Positions 23,471-30,691 of a stretch of 35,064 bases of DNA are shown here, piece by piece (position 1 is the first letter of the stretch; the number at the start of each line of letters is the position of its first letter). Source of the DNA: JBMNTP01 sp050945795. GTDB taxonomy: Bacteria > Bacillota > Clostridia > Christensenellales > MGBC116941. The stretch is from the NCBI GenBank assembly GCA_050945795.1, contig JBMNTP010000021.1:1-35064 (forward strand). Direction: 5' to 3'. The notes under the pieces are model-generated. The model worked only from the letters and a program-made list of their open reading frames with translations. It was not told the origin of the DNA and did not search any database. The position numbers were made by a program, and so were the translations under genes.

Positions 23471-23502
23471 CCGTAAGATTGGGTATGGTTAGGGGAGGTG
23501 CG

Positions 23503-24831
23503 CTAGAGCGTTTTGCCCTCGAGCGCCGCCTTTGTAAGCCTGGAAATGCCTTTCATAGCGCAATTATCCACCATCTCAAAATTAAAGCCGGGGAATTCCC
23601 GCTTTTTGAAGTCGAGCAGCGCCTGCGCGCCGCCGCCGGTAAAATATATTGTTTTTGACAGGTTCGACATTTTATTAAAGTCGTCCATGCCGTCGCTAAG
23701 CTGGCCGACAAGGCCGTTTATAACGCCAAGAAGTATATCCTCTCGGGTGGTTGAAAGCGTTAAGCCGGATATAACGGCGGATTTATTCTCTATTTTGGTT
23801 CGATCGCCCGCTAGGTGAGGGGTCATGAAAACATTGGTGCGCGGCGCATTTAAAAGGCCGGGTAGGAATTCGCGGAAAAATGTGTCCTTGTCCATATCCG
23901 GGCAAAATACATTATAGAACCAGTTAAGGCTTTCGCCGCCGGCTCCTATTATGTTCATAACATTCCAATGCCCTGAGTTGCAGGCGGGACGCAGCAGGTA
24001 TTTGCCGCTGTAATGCGGTTTGTCTGTGCAAAGCACCATCACCTCAACTGTGCCGGTGGAGTTCATAAGCTGTCCGTCCTTAGTACAGCCGGCGCCAAGA
24101 ACGGCGCAGGCGGTATCGGCGCCACCGGTGGCGACGGGTATGCCCTGAGGTATGCCGGTTATGTCGGAGGCCTGCTTTGTAACGTAGCCGGCTATTTCAT
24201 AGCTCGGGCGCACCTCAGGAAGTATGCCTTCATCTATATCAAAGGCGCGGCACATTTCCTTGCTCCAGCCGTTATTTTGAACGGTATCGTATAAGCCGTT
24301 GAAGCCGGCGTTAGACGGGTCGATTATAAACTTACCAGTTAGCTGCTTTATAAAATAGGTTGATGTATGCCCGAATTTATATGTCTTTTTATATGCGTCC
24401 GGCGCGTTTTCGCGCAGCCACAGCAGGCTCGTTATAGACATGCCGCCGGGACAGGGCACATTTCCGGCTATCGCGAGAAAGTTTTCCATGCCGAAGCGGT
24501 CGGCGATTTCATAGCCCTGCTTTTCGCTGCGACGATCGAGGTGTATAATGCCGTTATGAAGCGGATTACCGTCTCTATCCATTAATATCATATTGGGGCA
24601 CAGCGCAGAAAAGCCCATAGCGCATACGCCGGGCAGATATTCTTTAAGGTCGCCAAGCGCGCGCAGTAGCGACTCGAAAAGCGCATCGGGGCGTATTTCG
24701 ACTTCCACGCCGCGCGATATATATTGATGAGCCGAGCGCGATTCGGCTATAACATTAAGGTCTAGGTCAAATATACCGGCTTTAATAGAGGATGTTCCAA
24801 CGTCTACGCCTAATATATATTCTTTTGCCAT
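23503..24831 (-). CDS. FGGY-family carbohydrate kinase (xylulokinase-like)
   Basis: A 442-residue sugar kinase. The N-terminal phosphate-1 motif is ILGVDVGTSSIKAGIFD; the substrate-side segment is HLDRRSEKQGYEIADRFG. The C-terminal half carries VATGGADTACAVLGAG, NSTGTVEVMV and the ATP-site signature IYFTGGGAQALLDF. It is somewhat short for the family (about 490-520). It phosphorylates a ketose, polyol or aldonate; which one is not readable. ATG 24831 has GGAG 7 bases upstream and is only 4 bases after the preceding dehydrogenase gene, so the two are co-transcribed. Standard galacturonate breakdown uses a PfkB-type kinase (KdgK) instead, so this kinase implies another branch. Confidence 0.9.
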   Translation of the reverse strand: MAKEYILGVDVGTSSIKAGIFDLDLNVIAESRSAHQYISRGVEVEIRPDALFESLLRALGDLKEYLPGVCAMGFSALCPNMILMDRDGNPLHNGIIHLDRRSEKQGYEIADRFGMENFLAIAGNVPCPGGMSITSLLWLRENAPDAYKKTYKFGHTSTYFIKQLTGKFIIDPSNAGFNGLYDTVQNNGWSKEMCRAFDIDEGILPEVRPSYEIAGYVTKQASDITGIPQGIPVATGGADTACAVLGAGCTKDGQLMNSTGTVEVMVLCTDKPHYSGKYLLRPACNSGHWNVMNIIGAGGESLNWFYNVFCPDMDKDTFFREFLPGLLNAPRTNVFMTPHLAGDRTKIENKSAVISGLTLSTTREDILLGVINGLVGQLSDGMDDFNKMSNLSKTIYFTGGGAQALLDFKKREFPGFNFEMVDNCAMKGISRLTKAALEGKTL

Positions 24832-24835
24832 TTGA

Positions 24836-25789
24836 TTACTCCAAAACTTTTTTATTAAATACAAATTCGGGCGTTTTGCCGTTTATATAGTCAATAACGC
24901 CCTGCGTAGCGCACTGTGCCACCCTTACAACGCATTCGCGGGTAAGCGCAGCGGTGTGCGGCGTAAGTATTATGTTTTTCGCCGATATAAGCGGACTGCC
25001 CTGCGGCAACGGCTCTTTTTCAAATACATCAAGCGCCGCGCCGGCTATGGTGTCGTTGTTCAGCGCTTCTACAAGATCGGGCTCGTTGATTATGCCGCCG
25101 CGAGATGTGTTTATTAAAAACGCCGAGTCTTTCATCGCCGCAAGGCCGGAAGAATCAACGGTATCTTTTGTATCCGACGTATACGGGAGATGGAGGGAAA
25201 CAAAATCCGCCTCCTTGAACACATCATATTTTGAGGGTAAAAGCTTTATGCCTTCAGGAGAGGAGGTAAGGAAAGGATCATAACCTACAACACGCATACC
25301 AAACGCCGACCGGCATTTTTGCGCCGCCATACGACCTATGGCTCCACAGCCTATAAGGCCCAGCGTTTTACCGTCCATATCTACTGGAAGATACAGCCTT
25401 CTCGCTTTAAAGTTGCCGGCTCTTACGCTGCTATCCAAGAAGAACAGCTGCTTTGACAGCGCCATCATAAGCGCTACTGCGTGCTCGGCTACGGAAACGG
25501 CGTTGGCGGCGGGCGTGTTAAGTACGAGTATGCCGCGCTCTGATGCGGCGTCTACGTCAACGCTGTCAACTCCGGCTCCGGTGCGGGATATAACTTTTAG
25601 TTGCGGTGCGGCATCCATAAGCTCGGGATCAAACTTTATCCAGGTGCCTACGATTACGGCGACAGCTTCCGAAAGTGCGGCTTTAAGCCCTTCGATATCA
25701 CCTTCTTTTACCTGTAAAACATCGGCTTCGCCTTTGAGCATGTCCAGAACCGAAGCGTCGGCTGTTTGCGCCAAAACTACTTTTTTCAT
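24836..25789 (-). CDS. D-2-hydroxyacid dehydrogenase (phosphoglycerate dehydrogenase-like)
   Basis: A 317-residue NAD-dependent dehydrogenase. Rossmann motif GCGAIG (147-152); catalytic R230 (NTSRGGI), E259 (FEKEPL) and H278 (LTPHTAAL). ISRTGAGVDSVDVDAASERGILVLNTPAANAVSVAEH matches the SerA-like/hydroxypyruvate reductase group. There is no C-terminal ACT domain, so it is not a regulated SerA. ATG 25789 follows AAAGGAG 8 bases upstream. It leads an operon with the FGGY kinase, which points to sugar-acid catabolism rather than serine synthesis. Confidence 0.9.
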   Translation of the reverse strand: MKKVVLAQTADASVLDMLKGEADVLQVKEGDIEGLKAALSEAVAVIVGTWIKFDPELMDAAPQLKVISRTGAGVDSVDVDAASERGILVLNTPAANAVSVAEHAVALMMALSKQLFFLDSSVRAGNFKARRLYLPVDMDGKTLGLIGCGAIGRMAAQKCRSAFGMRVVGYDPFLTSSPEGIKLLPSKYDVFKEADFVSLHLPYTSDTKDTVDSSGLAAMKDSAFLINTSRGGIINEPDLVEALNNDTIAGAALDVFEKEPLPQGSPLISAKNIILTPHTAALTRECVVRVAQCATQGVIDYINGKTPEFVFNKKVLE

Positions 25790-25929
25790 ACGGTTTGCTC
25801 CTTTTGAATTGTTGTTAAGGCGAGCGTATTGCCGCCTGTTTTTATCAATGAAAAATACGAATTTAAGCTAATAAAGCATGAGGCGAAGTACATGGCCGCA
25901 AATAAGAAAATCGGCCTATTTCTAATAAA

Positions 25930-25959
25930 AGGATAACAAACAATATGCATATGCGTCAA
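25930..25959 (-). promoter_or_regulatory. Candidate promoter of the dehydrogenase-kinase operon
   Basis: TTGACG (25959-25954), 18-base spacer, TATCCT (25935-25930) on the minus strand, 9 of 12 matches. It would give a leader of about 130 bases. Confidence 0.45.
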
Positions 25960-25964
25960 GGCGT

Positions 25965-25978
25965 TCATACATGTATGA
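25965..25978. promoter_or_regulatory. Perfect 14-bp palindrome, candidate operator
   Basis: TCATACATGTATGA is an exact palindrome directly upstream of the candidate -35 of the dehydrogenase-kinase operon. Its TGTAT/ATACA half-sites resemble the sites near both GntR genes, so one of them may bind here. Confidence 0.55.
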
Positions 25979-26024
25979 CAATATATTTATAAGCATAAGC
26001 CAATGCCCTTTTATACGCGAGGAG

Positions 26025-27719
26025 CTAACGGTCAAGCGGGAAGTAAAGCGGCAGTGTGGTTTTAACCCAGTCGTCGCCGTAATACCCATAATGGCTTTCG
26101 ACGGAGCGCGCCTTAAGGTCGAACAGAGATATGCAGCCTTCTATGCGTGTTTGCTGCCCGTCTTGGCTTTTAGGGTTTTTGCTGTAATAATGCGGAAAAT
26201 TACCGTATGGCGCAAGGTATTCGGCTATGCGGCGGGCGGCGGCGTAATTTACATAGCCGTTTTTAGAAAGCTCGTGTCGTATTTGTGAGTTAAGCTCATC
26301 ATAGCGCCATTGTATGTCGTTTATATGGCCGCCGGCGATAAGCAGCGTCCACGGGTCCATGCCGCAAAGCCGCATATGCGGGGAGATAAAATGATTGGTT
26401 GTTATATGCACGTTGTCGCTTGTGCGTTGCGGCGCGAAATACCATCCTGAAGGACAGTTTTTATCTATTGGCGTGCGGTTTATAAAGCCGGAATCGAGCA
26501 TAGCGCCGGGAAGCAGGCGTATGTGGCGGCGGGTTTTGGAATAATACCGCCACAGCTCTTCATTAAAATTAAGATATTCCATATTAAGGGGATTGCCACA
26601 CCAGCGCTCAGCGCAGCCGAAGTTAACCGGCCAGGCTTTGTGGTTTAATAGAAAAGCCTCATCCGGCAACATCTTCAGCAGCGAGCGGTCGGGATAAGAG
26701 AGAAAGTCGGTTTTGGGCCACGACGCACCGGCTTCAACCGTTAGCGCGGTATCGGTGCAACCATCCGACAATACATAATTCCACGACACGCCGCGCTGCG
26801 TTTGCCGTATTACATTCGCTGCTTCTTTTGCCGTCGCGCCGCTCATAACGCATTCACGAAGCAACAGCAGCGAGTTTGTGCCTATGCGGCTAGGGTCGCA
26901 GTTGGCGGCGGGAGACATATTAATACCTGCCGCGACGCCGTTTATGTTCATGGCGCTTATGCTGCCGGCTATGCCCGGAGCCGTTACGCTTATATAAGGA
27001 TGTAGAGGGCCGGTATCGCCGGCGCTGTGCTGAGGTAAATGCAGTATGTGGGCGAGGTGGTTTTGAAACGAGCCGCCGGTTGAGAACATAAAATCTCGGG
27101 CGAAAAGGTGACCGCCGTTCGCCGCTTTTCCAAATACAGAAAAAGCGTTGCACATCATGCTAAGGCGTATATGCTCCGGAGATAGACGCGGCGCGCGCTC
27201 TCGCAAAAAGCTGCCGGTGTATACAAGCGCGCACAGCACATCAAAGCCAACGTTCATAACTATAAGGCGGGACAGCGTTACTGAGGTGCGGCGGTTGCGG
27301 CGGCGACAGCCTGCCATCATACCTTCGGTTTCGCTTTGTATATGCCGCGGCTGCGATGCCCATGTGCTTTTTGATAGCTCTGAAAGCAGCGAAACTATAA
27401 GCTTTTGCGCAAGAGGGTAGTTGTTGAAAAAGTCCAGGCCGATGAAGTCGAATATTATATTGTCTGTAAACGAAACCGCCATCTTGGATATAGACGGCTC
27501 GGCCAAAAGTCCCAGCAGGTATCCGCGCTCATACGGCGTGCCCTCAAGATAATAACACGCCTTTTTCTCGCCGGTATCATAGTTTACTGCCGTATCATGC
27601 TTTGCCGCAATGCCGAGGCGCTCGCCGCTTTGATAAGCCTCAGTTATTGAAAAGCCGTCTTTCTTAAAAGCCTTCTCAAGCATGATAAGTCTTTGATGAG
27701 CCGAATTATCCCGTGCCAT
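26025..27719 (-). CDS. C45/AAT-like Ntn hydrolase (acyltransferase or amidohydrolase)
   Basis: A 564-residue protein resembling peptidase family C45, the acyl-CoA:6-aminopenicillanic acid acyltransferase-like Ntn hydrolases (PF03417). The probable nucleophile is C190 in MMCNAFSVFGKAANGGHLFARDFMF, where autocleavage before Cys would expose it; R208-D209 follow as in the family. Later segments AMNINGVAAGINMSPAANCDPSRIGTNSLLLLRECV fit the same fold. The N-terminal 189 residues would be the propeptide or alpha chain. No signal peptide is visible. ATG 27719 follows GGAGG 7 bases upstream. It stands alone downstream of the rplU promoter, facing away. Substrate unknown; an amide or acyl-amino compound is likely. 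Confidence 0.75.
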   Translation of the reverse strand: MARDNSAHQRLIMLEKAFKKDGFSITEAYQSGERLGIAAKHDTAVNYDTGEKKACYYLEGTPYERGYLLGLLAEPSISKMAVSFTDNIIFDFIGLDFFNNYPLAQKLIVSLLSELSKSTWASQPRHIQSETEGMMAGCRRRNRRTSVTLSRLIVMNVGFDVLCALVYTGSFLRERAPRLSPEHIRLSMMCNAFSVFGKAANGGHLFARDFMFSTGGSFQNHLAHILHLPQHSAGDTGPLHPYISVTAPGIAGSISAMNINGVAAGINMSPAANCDPSRIGTNSLLLLRECVMSGATAKEAANVIRQTQRGVSWNYVLSDGCTDTALTVEAGASWPKTDFLSYPDRSLLKMLPDEAFLLNHKAWPVNFGCAERWCGNPLNMEYLNFNEELWRYYSKTRRHIRLLPGAMLDSGFINRTPIDKNCPSGWYFAPQRTSDNVHITTNHFISPHMRLCGMDPWTLLIAGGHINDIQWRYDELNSQIRHELSKNGYVNYAAARRIAEYLAPYGNFPHYYSKNPKSQDGQQTRIEGCISLFDLKARSVESHYGYYGDDWVKTTLPLYFPLDR

Positions 27720-27847
27720 GCCTTGCCCTCCGTTTTACTTGCCGCGCCGACCGCCGCCGTATATAATATGCGCTAGGGCATTAAAATGAGCGGAAAATAG
27801 GCTGATAAAAAGTCGGATAAAAGCCTGTGTAAAGCGGTGCGGCTGCC

Positions 27848-27876
27848 TTGACAAGCATAGGCGGCTGTGATAGAAT
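27848..27876 (+). promoter_or_regulatory. Promoter of rplU-rpmA
   Basis: TTGACA (27848-27853), 17-base spacer, TAGAAT (27871-27876), 11 of 12 matches to the sigma-A consensus. The expected start near 27883 gives a leader of about 78 bases. Confidence 0.88.
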
Positions 27877-27882
27877 TCTCGG

Positions 27883-27950
27883 GTGAGCCGCTCGGGGAGG
27901 TATTTAAATCCCTTTTATGGGTACCAAACCCGGCGAGACTGAAATTAGGA
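27883..27950 (+). ncRNA. Candidate L21 leader (ribosomal-protein autoregulatory RNA)
   Basis: The leader can fold into nested helices: CTCG (27891-27894) with CGAG (27934-27937), then GGG with CCC across a small bulge, GGTA (27899-27902) with TACC (27922-27925), and a terminal CCC/GGG hairpin. Bacillota rplU mRNAs often carry such an L21 leader (an Rfam family). I matched it by position and fold only, not by its conserved bases. Confidence 0.45.
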
Positions 27951-27960
27951 GGTGCTTTCT

Positions 27961-28329
27961 ATGTTTGCTGTCATAAAGACAGGCGGAAAGCAGTACAAAG
28001 TAGCCCCGGGCGACGTTATATACGTTGAAAAGCTTCAGGCGGAGCCGGGTGAGGAAGTGAAATTTGAAGCGCTGCTATATTGCGATGAAAACGGCGCTGT
28101 CAAAGTTGGAACACCGGTTGTAGACGGAGTTGATGTTGTAGCTAAAGCGATTGGCAATGTTAAAGGCAAAAAGATTGTTGTTTTTAAATACAAAGCCAAA
28201 AAGAACGTTCGCAAAAAGCAGGGACATCGTCAGCCGTATACTAAGCTGGAAATCGTTTCGGTAGCCGGAGTTTCGGCGCAGGCAAAACCCGCCGCGGAAG
28301 AAAAACCGCAGGAAGTTGACGAAGCATAA
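27961..28329 (+). CDS. rplU: 50S ribosomal protein L21
   Basis: A 122-residue protein beginning MFAVIKTGGKQYKVAPGD, the L21 signature, with KFKAKKN-like motif VFKYKAKKNVRKKQGHRQPYTKLEI. It binds 23S rRNA in the large subunit. It has a C-terminal Ala/Pro/Glu-rich extension of about 20 residues (QAKPAAEEKPQEVDEA). ATG 27961 has AGGAGGTG about 7 bases upstream; the TTG at 27952 overlaps that site and is not used. It lies 51 bases before rpmA with no gene between. Confidence 0.97.
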   Translation: MFAVIKTGGKQYKVAPGDVIYVEKLQAEPGEEVKFEALLYCDENGAVKVGTPVVDGVDVVAKAIGNVKGKKIVVFKYKAKKNVRKKQGHRQPYTKLEIVSVAGVSAQAKPAAEEKPQEVDEA

Positions 28330-28380
28330 TAGCATTTAAGGCGAAACGGCTATAATAAAGCCTAACGGAGGTGAAGTAAA

Positions 28381-28641
28381 TTGGCACATAAGAAGGGTGG
28401 AGGAAGCTCCAGAAACGGACGCGACAGCGCAGCGCAACGGCTAGGCGTTAAGCGTGCAGACGGCCAGTTCGTACTCGGCGGCAATATACTTGTCCGTCAA
28501 AGGGGAACGAAAATACATCCCGGCGCTAATGTAGGGCGCGGGAGAGATGATACGCTCTTTGCTCTTACCGACGGCGTAGTCAGGTTTGAAAGACTTGGCA
28601 GGGATCGCAAACAGGTCAGCGTTTACGCGCAGGCGGAATAA
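28381..28641 (+). CDS. rpmA: 50S ribosomal protein L27
   Basis: An 86-residue protein that starts MAHKKGGGSSRNGRDSAAQRLG, the mature L27 N-terminus that reaches the peptidyl-transferase centre. The start codon is TTG, fixed by GGAGGTG 7 bases upstream. Many Bacillota make L27 with a nine-residue N-terminal extension that is cut by the protease Prp; that extension is absent here, and no prp gene lies between rplU and rpmA. Length and C-terminus are normal. Confidence 0.97.
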   Translation: MAHKKGGGSSRNGRDSAAQRLGVKRADGQFVLGGNILVRQRGTKIHPGANVGRGRDDTLFALTDGVVRFERLGRDRKQVSVYAQAE

Positions 28642-28644
28642 AAA

Positions 28645-28726
28645 GCGGCTTTAAAATATTTTAAAACCGCTGCATTATATTTATGGCTTTACAGGCCCTG
28701 CTTTTTAAGCGGGGCTTTGGCTTTTT
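28645..28726 (+). terminator. Terminator region of rplU-rpmA
   Basis: An AT-rich stem of 13 bp with one mismatch (28645-28670, GCGG...CCGC) starts 3 bases after the rpmA stop. A second hairpin, GCCCTGCTT (28695-28703) with AAGCGGGGC (28707-28715), is followed by TTTGGCTTTTT and looks like the intrinsic terminator for rightward transcription. It ends just before the stop of the leftward zinc-ribbon gene. Confidence 0.72.
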
Positions 28727-28733
28727 ATAGCTC

Positions 28734-29099
28734 TTAAAGGCGGTTGCCGCAATACGGGCAGTATGCATAATTACCTTCCGATTGGCGGCCGCAGCTTTGG
28801 CAAACGCCACTTTTGCTCGTATATTCGAGCTTTTTGAGCCGGGAAATATCAACGGAATCGGAATATTTAAGCTCGGCGGCATAATCGGGGTCGGCTTCAT
28901 ATGCGCAGCCGCAGCAACCAAAAGCTAAGGTATACCGCTTTTTCCATTTGAATAGGGGCAAAAAATATATATGAAAGCAGCGAAAGCTTTCGATAAGCGT
29001 ACATGACGACAGCCGTCCGCAGCATGGGCAGGCAGAAGGGTCAAACCGCTTTATTTCTTTTTCTTTATCATTTACACCGAATACGCCTATAAAAAACAT
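28734..29099 (-). CDS. Small zinc-ribbon protein of unknown function
   Basis: A 121-residue protein with ten paired cysteines: C24/C26/C27, C62/C63/C65, C100/C103 and C114/C117. The first two groups flank FHIYFLPLFKWKKRYTLAFGC, which resembles zinc_ribbon_15-type domains. The C-terminal CQSCGRQ...YCPYCGNRL is a second zinc ribbon. The N-terminal hydrophobic stretch MFFIGVFGV is short. ATG 29099 has AAGGTGAG just upstream. It is convergent with rpmA and divergent from yqfC. Two intact ribbons make it a real gene; no function can be assigned. Confidence 0.8.
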   Translation of the reverse strand: MFFIGVFGVNDKEKEIKRFDPSACPCCGRLSSCTLIESFRCFHIYFLPLFKWKKRYTLAFGCCGCAYEADPDYAAELKYSDSVDISRLKKLEYTSKSGVCQSCGRQSEGNYAYCPYCGNRL

Positions 29100-29218
29100 A
29101 TCTCACCTTAAAAAGTTGATTTGCGCCGAGAGGCCGGCCTTTTTTAATTATATCGATATCAAGGCAGCGCGGCAACATTGACGCAAATCATGTGGCTATG
29201 CTTTTTTTAGCGGCGGGA

Positions 29219-29236
29219 GCATATATTTATATATGC
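29219..29236 (+). promoter_or_regulatory. Inverted repeat beside the yqfC ribosome site
   Basis: GCATATAT-TT-ATATATGC is a perfect 8-bp inverted repeat ending two bases before the GGGGGTG ribosome site of yqfC. It may be part of a sporulation promoter: CATATATT is close to a sigma-E -10 (CATAYAMT), but no -35 match is seen at the right distance. Confidence 0.3.
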
Positions 29237-29249
29237 ATCGGGGGTGATT

Positions 29250-29525
29250 ATGCTGAAAAATAAAATAAAGTCGCATTTGGTGGATGATATGAGCTTGCCG
29301 GGCGAGGTTATTTTTGATGAGCCGCGCATTTCAATAGTTGGGGGCAGGCTGTATCTTGAGAATCATAAGGGGATAATAGAGTATACGACCGATAAGCTAA
29401 GGGTTAGGACAAAGCGCGGCATGATAACCGTTAAGGGTAGCGATATGGTGCTAAAAAGCATAGGCGGAGACGATATATTTATTAAAGGAAAAATAACCGG
29501 CCTGGAGTTTGGCGAAGCGCTATGA
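29250..29525 (+). CDS. yqfC: Sporulation protein YqfC (YabP/YqfC family)
   Basis: A 91-residue protein of the YabP/YqfC family, beta-strand rich (EVIFDEPRISIVGGRLYLENHKGIIEYT). In Bacillus subtilis yqfC belongs to the mother-cell sigma-E regulon. ATG 29250 is preferred over the GTG at 29244, because that GTG lies within the GGGGGTG ribosome site. It overlaps yqfD by four bases. The small size and order before yqfD make the call firm. Confidence 0.9.
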   Translation: MLKNKIKSHLVDDMSLPGEVIFDEPRISIVGGRLYLENHKGIIEYTTDKLRVRTKRGMITVKGSDMVLKSIGGDDIFIKGKITGLEFGEAL

Positions 29526-30691
29526 TGACATCAAAATTATGGAATTATCTTAGGGGATATGTTATTATCAGTATTGAAGGTTTTAACCTTGAAAGGGTTA
29601 TAAACCGGGCGGCTAAGCTCGGCTTGTGGAGCGTTAAACGTGAGTCTTATACCCGACTTACCGCTTGCGCGCGTTTGGGCGCTTATAGGGAGCTGCGCTC
29701 TTATGAAAGCATCCGCGTTACTCTTATAAAAAAGAGCGGGGTGCCGGTTTGGTTTTTGCCTTTAAGAGGCAGGACCGCCTTTTTTATAGGAGCGGCGCTT
29801 TTTATGGCGCTGGTATTAAGCGGAGGACTTTTCGTTTGGGATATAAGTATTTTAGGAGCCGATAAAGTTTCGGTGGCGGAAATAACCGTTATGCTTGAGG
29901 AGTACGGCATAAAGCGATGGGCGTTTATACCCGACCTTGAATTTAAAGAGGTAGAAACGCGGCTGATGCTGGAGCCGGATATTGCCTGGGCGTCGGTTAA
30001 GGCGGACGGCGTTGAGATAAAGGTTGAGGTCGTCGAGGCGGAGCGAAAGCAGGTGCGGGTGCCGGGCGATATTATAGCGCGCGAGGATGCCATTATAAGG
30101 AAAATGACGGTGGTAAACGGCACAGCCATGGTATCGGAGGGCGACGCCGTAAAGGCGGGGCAGGTGCTTATATCCGGTATGGTGCATCGAGCGGGAGGCG
30201 TCATTATGGTGCCGGCGGAGGGCGATATAATAGCCAGCGTTTTTTCGGGGGCGTCAGAGAGCCTGCCGCTTACATACACAGAGACTGCAAAAACAGGAAA
30301 TGTTTACCAGAAAAGCAGCATAAGCTTGTTCGGATGGCAGCCGGAGTTTTTAAAAGATGACAGCGAACCGCCGTTTGAAAATTATGTATCTAATACGATA
30401 ACAAGGCAGCTCTTTGGAGAAAGAATGCTGCTGCCCGTCTATCATATAGCCGATATATATGATGAGGTCACTTTAAGCGTTAAGACTTATCCCGAGCAGC
30501 AGCTAAAGGAGCGACTTAAGACGGCGGCGCTTGAAAAGGCGGCGGCAGGCCTGCCTAAAGACGCGGTTATAATAAGGCGGGAGGTAACATATGAAAACGA
30601 GGAAGGAACTCTTAAGGCTACGGCTATTATAGAGGCGGAACTTAACATAGCGAGAACTCAGGCATACGCGGCCGGGGAGGATGGCGATTGA
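29522..30691 (+). CDS. yqfD: Sporulation protein YqfD
   Basis: A 389-residue YqfD family protein, membrane-anchored by one clear segment (about residues 86-106: TAFFIGAALFMALVLSGGLFVWDI). The N-terminal cytoplasmic part has YVIISIEGFNLERVINRAAKLG. The extracytoplasmic part has VEIKVEVVEAERKQVRVPGDIIAREDAIIRKMTVVNGTAMVSEGDAVKAGQVLISG, the family core. It is needed for sporulation in B. subtilis. It starts ATGATG inside the end of yqfC and its TGA overlaps the TTG of phoH. Confidence 0.92.
   Translation: MMTSKLWNYLRGYVIISIEGFNLERVINRAAKLGLWSVKRESYTRLTACARLGAYRELRSYESIRVTLIKKSGVPVWFLPLRGRTAFFIGAALFMALVLSGGLFVWDISILGADKVSVAEITVMLEEYGIKRWAFIPDLEFKEVETRLMLEPDIAWASVKADGVEIKVEVVEAERKQVRVPGDIIAREDAIIRKMTVVNGTAMVSEGDAVKAGQVLISGMVHRAGGVIMVPAEGDIIASVFSGASESLPLTYTETAKTGNVYQKSSISLFGWQPEFLKDDSEPPFENYVSNTITRQLFGERMLLPVYHIADIYDEVTLSVKTYPEQQLKERLKTAALEKAAAGLPKDAVIIRREVTYENEEGTLKATAIIEAELNIARTQAYAAGEDGD

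Noticed and set aside
24836..25789. Biosynthetic SerA (serine pathway)
   Set aside because: It lacks a C-terminal ACT domain and is coupled to an FGGY sugar kinase, which favours a catabolic role.
25786..25968. 60-codon ORF upstream of the second 2-hydroxyacid dehydrogenase gene
   Set aside because: Its start lies inside the 14-bp palindrome, it has no ribosome site and it runs through the real gene's ribosome site.
2161..27719. Mobile element or prophage origin for the accessory block
   Set aside because: No integrase, transposase, phage gene or terminal repeat is visible, and codon habits look like the flanks.
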